Assembly (NCBI GenBank): GCA_964534745.1
Contig: CAZHQW010000006.1
Location: 20,780-84,779, forward strand
From: G020354785 sp964534745
Lineage (GTDB): Bacteria; Bacteroidota; Bacteroidia; Bacteroidales; UBA10428
Reading direction: 5' to 3'
Length of the DNA: 64,000 nt
A program made the translations under genes and the position numbers. Below are positions 8,831 through 17,997 of the stretch, piece by piece. The notes below the pieces were generated by a model that did no database searches, was not told where the DNA came from, and was given only the letters and a program-made list of their open reading frames with translations. The first letter of the stretch is position 1; the number at the start of each line of letters is the position of its first letter.

Positions 8831-10635
8831 TAATACCGATGAAGAAATACTCTTTCCTTATCTATCATAAGGAATATGCCGGGTTCCTGAACGAGCTTCA
8901 GAAGACAGGAATATTGCATGTCATTGAAAAGCAATCTGGTGAGCTGGCTGATGAGAAACTCAGGGAACAGTATTACCTTATTAATCAATACAACTCAGTC
9001 ATTAAATTTCTCCAGAAAAGGGCTCCTGAAGATAAGTCAGAGTCTGTTGCACCAGCTGACGCACATAAAATCCTGCAGGAAATTCAAAATATGCAGTCCG
9101 AAGTTGAGAATAAAACCCAGCAACTCTCCTCATTGAAAAAAGATATTGAGCTGGTCAGACCATGGGGAGATTTTTCATTTGAAGATATCAACAAACTAAG
9201 TGAACACGGTTTTAATATCAGGTTCTTTATATGCACTGCCAGAAAATTCAATGAGCAGTGGAAAGTAAAATACAACACAGAAGTTATAAATCACTACGGC
9301 GGTAATATTTATTTTGTTGTTATCCAGGAAGGTCAGGAAGATATGGATGTTGACGCCGAAGAAATAAAACTGCCTGGGAATTCACTTTCAAGACTCCTGA
9401 AAAAGCAGAAGGATATAGAAAATATACTTACAAAATCCGAAGAAATATTTGATCTGTATGCAAAAAAATATATCCCTCTTCTTATTTCAGAAAGGGACAG
9501 GCTGCAGGAACAGTTTGAATTTGAAAATGTAGTTTTTAATACCGAAAAGCAGGTTGAGGAAAAGCTTATGTTGCTTGAGGGATGGGTGCCGGTGGACAAG
9601 CAGCAGGAAATAGATCTGTTCCTTAACAAATCGGGTATATTTTTCATTACATCAGAACCTGGCATTGAAGATAAAATACCCATAAAGCTTACGAATAGCA
9701 AGTATTCAAAATTATTCGAACCCATAGCAAAACTGTATTCGTTACCTGACTATAAAGAGCTTGATCTGACACCCTTCTTTGCACCTTTCTTTATGATGTT
9801 TTTCGGATTCTGCCTGGGAGATGCGGGGTACGGACTCTTATTTATTATAGCTGCCAGTATAGTTAAGCTGCGTGCAAAAAGCAATATGAAGCCTTTGCTT
9901 ACCCTGATTCAAATCCTGGGAGGTTCAACTGTTATATTCGGATTTTTATCAGGCACTTTTTTCGGTGTTGATCTGCTGAAAGCTGACATTGCATTCCTCG
10001 AATCATTCAGGGATATTTTCCTCAAGCCTGAAGAAATGTTTTATTTCGCTCTTATCCTGGGTGGCGTTCAGATAATCTTTGGCATGTTTGTAAAAATACT
10101 GAACATAACCAAGCAGCTTGGATTTAAATATTCATTGTCTATCCTTGGCTGGATAATATTGATTACCAGCACTGTATTATTTATGTTACTGAAGAATAAA
10201 ATCGGTCCGGAATTGGAGATCCTGAAATATTTATATTTCCTTATACTGGCCTCAAGCCTGGTGATGATATTATTCATGAATAATCCCGGCAAAGGAATAC
10301 TGGGAAATTTTGGCAAGGGTCTGGGAGATATATATTTTACAGCTACCGGGGTGTTTGGTGATGTCTTATCATATATCAGGCTTTTTGCACTGGGTATCTC
10401 AAGTGCCATACTTGGATACGTATTTAATTACCTTGCCCTTGAAATGAGCGGCGATACAATTATAGTCAGCCAGGTTATTTTTCTGCTGATACTGGTTGTA
10501 GGACACTCACTTAATATCTTTATGGCAACCCTGGGTGCTTTTGTACATCCACTGCGTCTTACGTTTGTTGAGTTTTACAAAAATGCGGGATTTATGGGCG
10601 GAGGTAAGGAATATAAACCATTTAAAAAGAATTGA
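8827..10635 (+). CDS. atpI: V-type ATP synthase membrane subunit I
   Basis: This 602-residue stator subunit conducts the ion between the half-channels and the K ring. The first ~310 residues are a soluble, coiled-coil cytoplasmic domain. From DLTPFFAPFFMMFFGFCLGDAGYGL (about residue 315) there are seven or eight membrane segments. Two essential arginines of the family appear to be present: Arg518 in SYIRLFALG and Arg577 in HPLRLTFVEFY. The C-terminus GGGKEYKPF is typical. It is somewhat shorter than E. hirae NtpI (about 660) because of a compact soluble domain, as in chlamydial forms. It overlaps subunit D by 4 bp and is 38 bp before subunit K. Confidence 0.95.
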   Translation: MIIPMKKYSFLIYHKEYAGFLNELQKTGILHVIEKQSGELADEKLREQYYLINQYNSVIKFLQKRAPEDKSESVAPADAHKILQEIQNMQSEVENKTQQLSSLKKDIELVRPWGDFSFEDINKLSEHGFNIRFFICTARKFNEQWKVKYNTEVINHYGGNIYFVVIQEGQEDMDVDAEEIKLPGNSLSRLLKKQKDIENILTKSEEIFDLYAKKYIPLLISERDRLQEQFEFENVVFNTEKQVEEKLMLLEGWVPVDKQQEIDLFLNKSGIFFITSEPGIEDKIPIKLTNSKYSKLFEPIAKLYSLPDYKELDLTPFFAPFFMMFFGFCLGDAGYGLLFIIAASIVKLRAKSNMKPLLTLIQILGGSTVIFGFLSGTFFGVDLLKADIAFLESFRDIFLKPEEMFYFALILGGVQIIFGMFVKILNITKQLGFKYSLSILGWIILITSTVLFMLLKNKIGPELEILKYLYFLILASSLVMILFMNNPGKGILGNFGKGLGDIYFTATGVFGDVLSYIRLFALGISSAILGYVFNYLALEMSGDTIIVSQVIFLLILVVGHSLNIFMATLGAFVHPLRLTFVEFYKNAGFMGGGKEYKPFKKN

Positions 10636-10673
10636 ATACAATTTTAATTTAATAAACTTAAAATAGTAATATC

Positions 10674-11141
10674 ATGACAACAGCAGTTCTCTTAGCTTAT
10701 ATCGGAGTTGCATTGATGATCGGACTGGCAGGTACAGGAAGTGCAATAGGAGTAACTTTGGGAGGCAATGCAACCATAGGGGCATTGAAAAAAAATGAGG
10801 AAGCATTCGGCAGTTACATGTTGCTGAGTGCCCTGCCCGGAACACAGGGGCTCTATGGATTTGCAGGTTACTTTGTCCTTGCCAATATTTACGGGGTAAT
10901 AACACCTGATATGACCGTATTCAATGGTGTGGCTGTATTTGGGGCCGGACTGGCTCTCGGACTTGTAGGTCTGTTTTCTGCCATCAGGCAGGGACAGGTA
11001 TGTGCCAACGGTATTGCCGCTATCGGCGCCGGCTACAATGTTTTCGGAAGAGCAATGATACTGGCCGTGTTCCCTGAATTATATGCTATTATTGCTTTTG
11101 CAGCAACATTCCTGATAGGAGGATCCCTGGCTGCCGGTTAG
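10674..11141 (+). CDS. atpK: V-type ATP synthase subunit K (predicted Na+ ring)
   Basis: This 155-residue protein has four membrane helices in two hairpins and forms the rotating ring. The ion site is readable: Leu54, Thr57 and Gln58 in LPGTQGLYGF, Gln106 in RQGQV, and Glu135 in FPELYA. Gln in helix 2 and Glu in helix 4 follow the E. hirae NtpK pattern, whose Na+ ligands are Leu61, Thr64, Gln65, Gln110 and Glu139. Offsets are constant within each hairpin (7 and 4). This supports Na+ rather than H+ coupling, although ion choice is inferred from residues only. One carboxylate per two hairpins suggests an ATP-driven pump. It is the last gene of the operon. Confidence 0.95.
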   Translation: MTTAVLLAYIGVALMIGLAGTGSAIGVTLGGNATIGALKKNEEAFGSYMLLSALPGTQGLYGFAGYFVLANIYGVITPDMTVFNGVAVFGAGLALGLVGLFSAIRQGQVCANGIAAIGAGYNVFGRAMILAVFPELYAIIAFAATFLIGGSLAAG

Positions 11142-11156
11142 GATTTTATTTTAGTT

Positions 11157-11666
11157 ATGCTTGACTATATATTACTTGTACTTTCAGTATTATGTATCAT
11201 TGTCGGGATAGCCGGCTGCATACTCCCTGTTATTCCCGGTCCGGTTGTTACCTATGCCGGCATTGTCATTGTCCATTTTACCAAATTTGCTGATTTTAGC
11301 GTTAATACCCTGCTGGTACTGGGAGCCCTTGCAGTAATTATCCAGGCATTCGATTATATTGTCCCTGCCTGGGGAGCCAAAAAATTCGGTGGCTCAAGGG
11401 CAGGAGTATGGGGAAGCATCATAGGTCTGATAATAGGAATATTCTTTCTCCCCCTGGGACCTTTTGGCATTATAGGCATACTGGGAGGACCCTTTTGCGG
11501 GGCACTTGTGGGCGAATTAATTGCGGGAAAAGAAACAGATAAGGCCCTCAGGGCTGCATTCGGTACATTTATCGGGTTTATTGCAGGAACATTAATGAAG
11601 CTGGCCGTTGCCATTATTATTACTGTTTTCTTTATCAGGGAAATATGGCAGACCGCCTTTGGCTGA
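11157..11666 (+). CDS. DUF456 family membrane protein
   Basis: This encodes 169 residues with about four to five membrane segments and a Gly-rich pattern: GIAGCILPVIPGPVVTYAGI at the start, then a central PAWGAKKFGGSRAGVWGSIIGLIIG. This is the DUF456 family, which resembles glycine-zipper membrane proteins and has no assigned function. It begins 15 bp after subunit K, so it may be carried on the V-ATPase transcript, but a functional tie to the ATPase is not shown. The gene ends 29 bp before the preferred start of the CAP-domain gene. Confidence 0.85.
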   Translation: MLDYILLVLSVLCIIVGIAGCILPVIPGPVVTYAGIVIVHFTKFADFSVNTLLVLGALAVIIQAFDYIVPAWGAKKFGGSRAGVWGSIIGLIIGIFFLPLGPFGIIGILGGPFCGALVGELIAGKETDKALRAAFGTFIGFIAGTLMKLAVAIIITVFFIREIWQTAFG

Positions 11667-11695
11667 TCATTAATAAAATAAAATTGCGGGCTCTT

Positions 11696-12385
11696 ATGAA
11701 TCAGGTTTTAATTTCGGCAAAATTAATCCTTCTTGCTGCCTGTGGCCTGGCTGCCCAGCCTTCAGACAGCAAAAATTACTACTCTGAATTAACCCTGAGG
11801 AATTTCAGGAAAGAACCTTTGTTCCACGAAGAGATAGATTTCGAAAACATTGATTACCCCAGGCTGCATGCGGCAATATTCTTTGTTACCAATGAAGAGA
11901 GGGCAAAAAAGAACCTTTCTTTCCTGGAGTATGCGCCGGAGCTGGAAAAAACTGCTATAATGCATTCGATAGATATGAACAGGGATACTTTTTTCAGCCA
12001 TTTTAATCCGGTTGACAAAAAGAAAAAAACACCAAATGACAGGGCGGCTCTCGCAGGAATATTAAATCCGTTTCTTGCTGAAAATATTGCTACCTGCCAT
12101 GGACTGCAATATAAATCGGGAACCAACGTATATATAAGGGGTGACGGACAGTTCAGCTATAAAATAGACGGTGAATTAATACCTCCCCACACCTACCTGT
12201 CCCTTGCCGAAGCAGTAGTAGATGACTGGATGAACTCAAAAGGACACAGGAAAAATATATTAATGGATAGTGCCCTTCAGTTAGGATGTGGTTCAGATTT
12301 TTATCGTGACAGGCATTTTAACAATATGCCCTCTTTCAAGGTAACACAGAATTTTCAGCTGTACGTGAAAATAAAATCAAAATAA
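11696..12385 (+). CDS. CAP-domain (SCP/PR1-like) secreted protein
   Basis: This encodes 229 residues from the ATG at 11696. An earlier ATG at 11645 is in frame but overlaps the DUF456 gene and would put 17 charged residues before the signal peptide, so the later start is preferred. The signal peptide (hydrophobic LILLAACGLAAQ) could also be a lipobox around L-L-A-A-C. The CAP fold is shown by HAAIFFVTNEERAKKNL, MHSIDMNRDTFFSHFNP, FLAENIATCHG and DDWMNSKGHRKNILM, which contain the conserved His and Glu residues of the CAP cavity. CAP proteins of bacteria are exported and mostly of unknown activity; some bind lipids or act as proteases. Confidence 0.85.
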   Translation: MNQVLISAKLILLAACGLAAQPSDSKNYYSELTLRNFRKEPLFHEEIDFENIDYPRLHAAIFFVTNEERAKKNLSFLEYAPELEKTAIMHSIDMNRDTFFSHFNPVDKKKKTPNDRAALAGILNPFLAENIATCHGLQYKSGTNVYIRGDGQFSYKIDGELIPPHTYLSLAEAVVDDWMNSKGHRKNILMDSALQLGCGSDFYRDRHFNNMPSFKVTQNFQLYVKIKSK

Positions 12386-12389
12386 TACC

Positions 12390-12662
12390 TTATTCTTCAG
12401 ATACCTTTTCTTTTACTTTCTTTGTGGAATGAGCTTTTAAAACCCTGAGGTTTCTGCCTGCAACCTCTTTACCGTCAAGTGTCTTTATCGCCTCCATAGC
12501 CTCCTTTTTGTCAGGCATCTCTATGAATGCAAATCCCTTTGATCTTCCTGTTCTTTTATCCCTTATAATCTTAACGGATTCAACTGTCCCAAGAACCTCG
12601 AATATTTTTTGAATATCAGCTTCTCCTAAAGAGTAATTAATGTTACCAACATAAATAGTCAT
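12390..12662 (-). CDS. RRM-domain RNA-binding protein
   Basis: This 90-residue protein is a single RNA recognition motif. RNP2 is IYVGNINY at residues 3-10 and RNP1 is KGFAFIEM at about residues 45-52, and both keep the aromatic residues that stack on RNA. The C-terminal tail is Lys-rich. Such one-domain RRM proteins are abundant in Bacteroidetes, which lack Hfq in many lineages, and RbpB-type members act as global RNA-binding regulators in Bacteroides. The gene converges with the CAP gene (4 bp apart) with no clear terminator between them. It probably has its own promoter in the AT-rich spacer at 12663-12764, which also lies downstream of argF. Confidence 0.93.
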   Translation of the reverse strand: MTIYVGNINYSLGEADIQKIFEVLGTVESVKIIRDKRTGRSKGFAFIEMPDKKEAMEAIKTLDGKEVAGRNLRVLKAHSTKKVKEKVSEE

Positions 12663-12764
12663 AATGCGAATAGTTGAGATAGTTAGTAGTAAAATAATAT
12701 ATACAAGTTAACAAATATTTTTTTTAAAAAGCAATTTTAAAACAACAAAAAATATATTTTTTAA

Positions 12765-13775
12765 TTAACGGTATATGCCCCCCAACGTTGCAACCATTAC
12801 AGCCTTAATTGTATGAATGCGGTTCCCGGACTCGTCAAATACCACAGACATGTCTGACTCAAAGACCTCTTCCGTAACCTCCATTGAATTTAACCCGTAT
12901 TTCCTGTATATCTCCTCTCCTATTTTTGTATCCCTGTTATGAAAAGCAGGCAGGCAGTGCAAAAACTTAACATCAGGATTCCCGGTCATTTTAACAACAT
13001 CCATATTAACCTGGTAAGCTTTTAATAACTTTATCCTTTTTCCCCATGCCGAGGGAGGTTCTCCCATGGATACCCATACATCGGTATACAGAAAATCAAC
13101 ATCCCTCACGGCATCTTCAATTTTGCCGGTAATATTCAATTTAGCTCCTGATTTGTCAGCAATGGCCCTGCATCTTTCAACCAGTTCCTTTTTGGGATGA
13201 CAATTTGCCGGCGCAGCCGCCCTGAAGTCCATTCCCATTATTGCAGCTCCTGCCATCAGGGAGTTGCCCATATTGTTCCTCGCATCGCCCAGGTAACAAA
13301 ACTTAATTTTTCCCAACGGCTTGTCTGTATGCTCCAGCATTGTAAAAAAATCAGCAAGTACCTGGGTAGGATGGAATTCATCCGTAAGTCCGTTCCAAAC
13401 AGGGACTCCTGCATATTTTGCAAGCTCTTCCACTGTATCCTGGCTGAATCCCCTGTATTCAATGCCATCGTACATTCTTCCCAGCACCCGTGCAGTATCT
13501 TTCATAGACTCCTTATGCCCTATCTGGGATCCGCCGCTGTCAAGATATGTGACATTGGCTCCCTGATCATATGCTGCCACTTCAAAAGCACATCTTGTTC
13601 TTGTTGATGTTTTTTCAAAAACCAGTGCAATGTTCTTGCCCCTGAGAAATTGTTTTTCTTTGCCCTTGTATTTTGCCTTTTTTAATCTTGCTGATAATTC
13701 CAGCAGGGAATTAATTTCATCCCGCGAAAAGTCAAGGAGTTTTACAAAACTTCTTCTTCCAAGATTTATATCCAT
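12765..13775 (-). CDS. argF: Ornithine carbamoyltransferase
   Basis: This 336-residue enzyme transfers the carbamoyl group of carbamoyl phosphate to ornithine, giving citrulline in arginine synthesis, or works in reverse in the arginine deiminase pathway. The carbamoyl-phosphate loop is STRTRCAF at about residue 56, HPTQVLADF follows, and the ornithine-binding DVWVSMGE and catalytic HCLPAFHN are intact. The SMG and HCLP motifs point to ornithine rather than N-acetyl- or N-succinylornithine as substrate. The gene is alone, without other arg or arc genes, so anabolic versus catabolic use cannot be read from context; arcB is the alternative symbol. Confidence 0.95.
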   Translation of the reverse strand: MDINLGRRSFVKLLDFSRDEINSLLELSARLKKAKYKGKEKQFLRGKNIALVFEKTSTRTRCAFEVAAYDQGANVTYLDSGGSQIGHKESMKDTARVLGRMYDGIEYRGFSQDTVEELAKYAGVPVWNGLTDEFHPTQVLADFFTMLEHTDKPLGKIKFCYLGDARNNMGNSLMAGAAIMGMDFRAAAPANCHPKKELVERCRAIADKSGAKLNITGKIEDAVRDVDFLYTDVWVSMGEPPSAWGKRIKLLKAYQVNMDVVKMTGNPDVKFLHCLPAFHNRDTKIGEEIYRKYGLNSMEVTEEVFESDMSVVFDESGNRIHTIKAVMVATLGGIYR

Positions 13776-14137
13776 ATGTATAAATATTTATTTAAAATTT
13801 ATAAATATAATATTTTATTTGTCCGTAACACTTAATCCGATATATATAGCATCAACAGGCAATAATGTTATAAAAGAGTTAAATCAGATATCAAAGATAC
13901 ATAATATTTATCAACTATTATAATGAAACTGAACTATCCTGTTGTATATTTATACAATTTTAAATTATATGACTAATATTCAAAAAAATACTATATTAGA
14001 TTATTCTTAATCAAGATAAATATAAGATTAGTATTATTATTTTATAATATACATCAAAACATAAAAGCAAGAATCTAACAAAGAGATTAATTAAACGTAT
14101 ATTGTCGAAAATTATTTAACTTCCCTAAATTTAAGAA
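13776..14137. other. AT-rich intergenic region without a gene
   Basis: These 362 bp separate the divergent argF and lipoprotein genes. The region is very rich in A and T and has many TATAAATAT-like runs, so promoters for both genes are expected here. No strong match to TTTG plus TAnnTTTG at proper spacing, no stable hairpin, no RNA gene and no arginine-operator-like palindrome could be supported. A plus-strand open frame enters from inside argF and ends here; it is a shadow. Confidence 0.6.
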
Positions 14138-14818
14138 ATGAAATATTTGCTGGCAGCAGTGCCTCTTTTGTTAATCCTTACCACATGCAAAAAAGGTGCT
14201 TATGAAGAAAAGTACAATAACGGTCTTATCGAATACAGAATAAACTACCTTGAAAACGAAATGACGCAGATATCACCAAGCTTGTTGCCTAAAAAGATGA
14301 AGCTTGAATTCAGTCCCAATTATTCCACAAATACTATTGAAGGATTTATGGGCTTTTTCAAACTCAGCAACCACACAAATTTTAAGCATAAGAAGTGCAT
14401 TACCCTGCTGGAAGTCCTGAATAAGAAATACATTTTTAAAGGCAGGAAAGGTGAATCAATGTGCTGCTTTAATGAACATCCGGATATGGAGATAGAATAC
14501 ACTGACGAGGTTAAGGAAATAGCCGGACTGTTATGCAAAAAGGCGATTGTTACCCTTCCCGGCCAGAATGACACATTCAGTATTTATTATACCGATGAGA
14601 TATCAATATCAAAACCCAATTCAACCAACCCCTATAATCAGATTGACGGTGTACTGATGGAATTTCAGCTAAAGCTTGCTTATTTGAAGATGCAGTTTAC
14701 TGCAGAAAAATTTGTGCCAAGCCAGAATAACAAAACCAGGGAATTCAAAGTGCCGGATAATTGCCTTGAAGTTAACAGGGAGCAGATGACCTATATTATT
14801 AAAAGGCTTATGGAATGA
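14138..14818 (+). CDS. Putative lipoprotein, DUF4412-like
   Basis: This encodes 226 residues with a lipoprotein signal peptide (hydrophobic about 3-16, lipobox L-T-T-C, Cys17). The mature protein begins near NGLIEYRINY, with a later segment CKKAIVTLPGQNDTFSIYYTDEIS. The pattern of an early YxI strand, a Cys in an 'AGLLCKKA' turn and a final segment on a displacement to a threshold resembles DUF4412/GLPGLI-type outer-membrane-associated beta proteins. That match is by eye only. It is a single-gene unit upstream of ftsK, with 123 bp between them. It may be involved in the cell envelope, but the function is unknown. Confidence 0.7.
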   Translation: MKYLLAAVPLLLILTTCKKGAYEEKYNNGLIEYRINYLENEMTQISPSLLPKKMKLEFSPNYSTNTIEGFMGFFKLSNHTNFKHKKCITLLEVLNKKYIFKGRKGESMCCFNEHPDMEIEYTDEVKEIAGLLCKKAIVTLPGQNDTFSIYYTDEISISKPNSTNPYNQIDGVLMEFQLKLAYLKMQFTAEKFVPSQNNKTREFKVPDNCLEVNREQMTYIIKRLME

Positions 14819-14941
14819 CCGCCATGTAACTTATTAACCGCTACCTGTTATTAACTTTAGTAATTAACCCTTTTATTATTTTAATTTAAATCAAACACTT
14901 ATTAATTTTAAGGCATATTTGTAATGCTTTAAAGTTAATCA
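14819..14941. promoter_or_regulatory. Leader region of ftsK-lolA operon
   Basis: This 123-bp AT-rich spacer follows the lipoprotein gene and should hold the ftsK promoter. CATATTTG near 14908-14915 is one base off the -7 box; no exact match was found. Confidence 0.3.
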
Positions 14942-17320
14942 ATGGGCAGAAAGAAAAATCAGAACGGCAATTTAAAAAAGAGAGGTCTGGTTGCACTAAT
15001 AAAGGATGAAAGATTCGGATTTACTGTCGGATTAATAATCACATGTTTTGCAATCCTTGTTTTTCTTTCGTTGCTATCGTATCTTTTTACATGGACAAAA
15101 GATTCTGAATTTAGGTGCAGCGAGGTTTTTTCGGATGGACAGGTTTTTAACTGGGCAGGAAAGGTTGGAGCCTGTCTTGCCACATTGCTTATAGAACGAT
15201 GGTTCGGCATTGTATCATTCTCAATTCCTTTTATGATTCTTATTCTGGGCCTCTCACTGCTTAATGTTAAAGTCCTTCCCCTTGGCAAGACAATAAGGAT
15301 TTCAATTATAGGCACAATAATCCTTTCTGTATGGCTTGCATTTATACTGAAGGAATATGATACCTCGGAAGGGCAGTTTATACTGTTCAGGTACGGACTG
15401 GGAGGTGGACATGGGTCTTTTGTGAGTGGATGGCTTATCGGATTCATTGGCAAAATAGGAACTGCATTTTTACTCCTTATTGCCACTTTTGCACTGGTTA
15501 TTTTCTCATTCAGGAACTCATTCGGACTTCTGAAATCATTTTTTAAATATATAATTAATAAAATATCAAAAATATATTCAGGAGCAACAGCAGAAAATGA
15601 AACTGGCACAGTTGAAATAGAGCTCGATACAGGCAATAAGTCCGAAGACCTTGTGTTTGAGACCGAATTTCCGCTGAGAGAACCCCCTGATAGCAGTAAT
15701 AAAGAAGATGAGATAACCGGACTTGCTGAAGAGGAAGATGAGACTATAACAGCAGGGAGTAATGATAATAAAGATGAAGCCGACGATATGCTGGATATCG
15801 AGGAGCTTGAGGATTATGATCCTACACTCGAGCTCAGCAAGTTCAAGCTTCCTACGCTTGATCTGCTTGAAAAATACGAAAATCCCGACTCAAGTGTTAC
15901 CAACGAAGAGCTGATAAGCAATAAGAACAAGATCGTTGAAACCCTGGCCCACTACAAAATAAAAATTAACAAGATCAAGGCGACTATAGGTCCGGCAGTT
16001 ACTCTCTACGAGATAGTTCCTGCTCCGGGTGTCCGTATTTCAAGGATTAAGAGCCTCGAAGACGACATAGCATTAAATCTTGCTGCGCTGGGCATAAGGA
16101 TAATAGCACCGATACCGGGGAGGGGGACCATAGGAATAGAGGTGCCCAATCAAAATCCTGAGATAGTATCCATCAGATCTATCTTAAGTTCCAGAAAGTT
16201 CCAGGAATCTGATTATGACCTGACTATTGCACTCGGTAAGACAATATCAAACGAAACCTATGTCTTTGACCTCACAAAAATGCCGCATCTGCTTGTAGCC
16301 GGGGCAACCGGACAAGGGAAGTCGGTGGGACTGAATACCATAATTGCCTCACTTCTGTTTAAAAATCACCCGGCCAAACTGAAACTCGTTCTGATTGACC
16401 CCAAGAAAGTTGAGCTTACACTATACTCAAGGATAGAAAAGCATTACCTTGCCAAAGTTCCCGATATCGAGGATGCTATTATTAACGGTACGCAGAATGT
16501 GATATACACTCTGAACTCACTGACCATTGAAATGGATCAGCGTTATGACCTGCTGAAGAAAGCCCAGGTGAGAAATATTAAAGAATACAACCAGAAATTC
16601 ATCAAGCGCAGGCTTAATCCTGAAAAGGGACACCGCTATATGCCATATATAGTGGTAATAATAGATGAGTTTGCCGATCTTATCATGATAGCAGGCAAGG
16701 AAGTGGAAATGCCCCTGGCCCGTCTGGCTCAACTGGCAAGAGCCATTGGAATTCATCTGGTTATAGCCACACAGAGGCCCACTACAAATATAATCACGGG
16801 TATTATTAAAGCAAACTTCCCTGCAAGGATGGCCTTCAGGGTAACATCAATGATTGATTCAAGGACCATACTTGACAGTCCGGGAGCCAACCAGCTGGTT
16901 GGGAGAGGTGATATGCTATTCGCCCAGGGGAATGATATGATCAGGCTGCAGTGTGCATTTATTGACATACCCGAAATTGAAAAGATAACTGAATATATAG
17001 GTTCGCAGCAAGCCTTTGCAACAGCAATGTATCTGCCTGAATATGCAGATGACAGTTCATTTGAAACAGCTGAGGTCGACCTGTCAAAACGAGACAACCT
17101 TTTTAACGAAGCTGCAAGGCTGGTTGTCATTCACCAGCAAGGCTCAACATCACTGATACAAAGAAAATTTTCCATAGGTTACAACCGGGCGGGACGTATC
17201 ATTGACCAGCTCGAGGCAGCAGGTATAGTCGGACCCTTTGAAGGAAGCAAAGCCCGCCAGGTTATGTTCTCTGACGAATACTCCCTGGAACAGTTTTTGA
17301 ATTCCCTGAATAATAAATAA
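14942..17320 (+). CDS. ftsK: DNA translocase FtsK
   Basis: This 792-residue inner-membrane ATPase pumps chromosomal DNA through the closing septum and helps resolve chromosome dimers. About four membrane segments fill residues 25-195, followed by a short acidic linker (about 215-290, Glu/Asp-rich). The RecA-like motor has Walker A GATGQGKS at residues 454-461 and Walker B VVIIDEFADLIM; HLVIATQRPTT follows. The last ~65 residues (SLIQRKFSIGYNRAGRIIDQLE) form the winged-helix gamma domain that reads polar DNA sequences. The linker is short compared with E. coli FtsK, as is normal in Bacteroidetes. It is followed after 9 bp by lolA, a gene pair conserved in this phylum. Confidence 0.96.
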   Translation: MGRKKNQNGNLKKRGLVALIKDERFGFTVGLIITCFAILVFLSLLSYLFTWTKDSEFRCSEVFSDGQVFNWAGKVGACLATLLIERWFGIVSFSIPFMILILGLSLLNVKVLPLGKTIRISIIGTIILSVWLAFILKEYDTSEGQFILFRYGLGGGHGSFVSGWLIGFIGKIGTAFLLLIATFALVIFSFRNSFGLLKSFFKYIINKISKIYSGATAENETGTVEIELDTGNKSEDLVFETEFPLREPPDSSNKEDEITGLAEEEDETITAGSNDNKDEADDMLDIEELEDYDPTLELSKFKLPTLDLLEKYENPDSSVTNEELISNKNKIVETLAHYKIKINKIKATIGPAVTLYEIVPAPGVRISRIKSLEDDIALNLAALGIRIIAPIPGRGTIGIEVPNQNPEIVSIRSILSSRKFQESDYDLTIALGKTISNETYVFDLTKMPHLLVAGATGQGKSVGLNTIIASLLFKNHPAKLKLVLIDPKKVELTLYSRIEKHYLAKVPDIEDAIINGTQNVIYTLNSLTIEMDQRYDLLKKAQVRNIKEYNQKFIKRRLNPEKGHRYMPYIVVIIDEFADLIMIAGKEVEMPLARLAQLARAIGIHLVIATQRPTTNIITGIIKANFPARMAFRVTSMIDSRTILDSPGANQLVGRGDMLFAQGNDMIRLQCAFIDIPEIEKITEYIGSQQAFATAMYLPEYADDSSFETAEVDLSKRDNLFNEAARLVVIHQQGSTSLIQRKFSIGYNRAGRIIDQLEAAGIVGPFEGSKARQVMFSDEYSLEQFLNSLNNK

Positions 17321-17329
17321 TAATTAGCC

Positions 17330-17977
17330 ATGCAAAAATATATTCTTGTCTTTACGATGCTGCTTATTGCACAGTATTCCCTGTGCCAGCAGGATTCTGA
17401 AGCCCGTGAGATACTGGACAGGGTGGCTGAGAAATCAAAATCCTTTAAATCGATCCGGGCTGACTATGAACTGGTAATTGAAGACCGTAAAGAAGAGGTG
17501 CAAACAGAAAGCAAGGGAAGGATAATCATTAAGAAAAACAAATATAAACTGGAATCCGATGAATCAACAATATATTATGACGGCAGGACTATGTGGACCT
17601 ATACCCCGGATAACCATGAAGTAGTAATATCGGAACCCGATACCCTTGATGAAAATTTCCTCGTTAACCCGGCAAGCATATTTGATATCTATAACAGGGA
17701 TTTCAAATACAGGTATGACGGCGAAATTGATGTTGGCAACATTAAGATGCATGAGATACACATGTTTCCAAAAAACCTGGAACAGCCGTATTCAAGAATT
17801 ATTTTACATATAAATGCAGGCAAAAACCTGTTGTCGGGTATAAAGATAGTTGGCAAGGACGGGGTTGATTATACCATTTCTCTTGATAATTATATCACAG
17901 ATGAAGATATCGATGATTCTGTATTTACTTTCAACAGCTCAAAATATAAGAAAGCGGAGATAATAGACCTCAGGTAA
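17330..17977 (+). CDS. lolA: LolA-like outer-membrane lipoprotein carrier
   Basis: This 215-residue periplasmic protein has a signal peptide (MQKYILVFTMLLIAQYSLCQ; cleavage likely before Q-Q-D). The mature domain opens with an EILDRVAEKSKSFKSIRADYEL helix-strand pair and continues with alternating strands (GRIIIKKNKYKLE, TIYYDGRTMWTYTP, EVVISEPD), the half-open barrel of LolA. It should shuttle lipoproteins from the inner to the outer membrane. It sits 9 bp after ftsK, the usual order in Bacteroidetes, and converges with the HD phosphohydrolase gene. Confidence 0.9.
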   Translation: MQKYILVFTMLLIAQYSLCQQDSEAREILDRVAEKSKSFKSIRADYELVIEDRKEEVQTESKGRIIIKKNKYKLESDESTIYYDGRTMWTYTPDNHEVVISEPDTLDENFLVNPASIFDIYNRDFKYRYDGEIDVGNIKMHEIHMFPKNLEQPYSRIILHINAGKNLLSGIKIVGKDGVDYTISLDNYITDEDIDDSVFTFNSSKYKKAEIIDLR

Positions 17978-17997
17978 GACGTGAGCTGCCACTCCTC

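Noticed and set aside
11645..11695. Earlier ATG for the CAP-domain gene
   Set aside because: It would overlap the DUF456 gene by 22 bp and put a charged leader before the signal peptide.
12765..13775. N-acetyl- or N-succinylornithine carbamoyltransferase
   Set aside because: The SMG loop (DVWVSMGE) and HCLP motif fit ornithine as substrate; the acyl-ornithine types differ there.
13630..13923. Plus-strand open frame of 97 residues from argF into the spacer
   Set aside because: The first part is antisense to argF and the rest is low-complexity AT sequence with no start signal.
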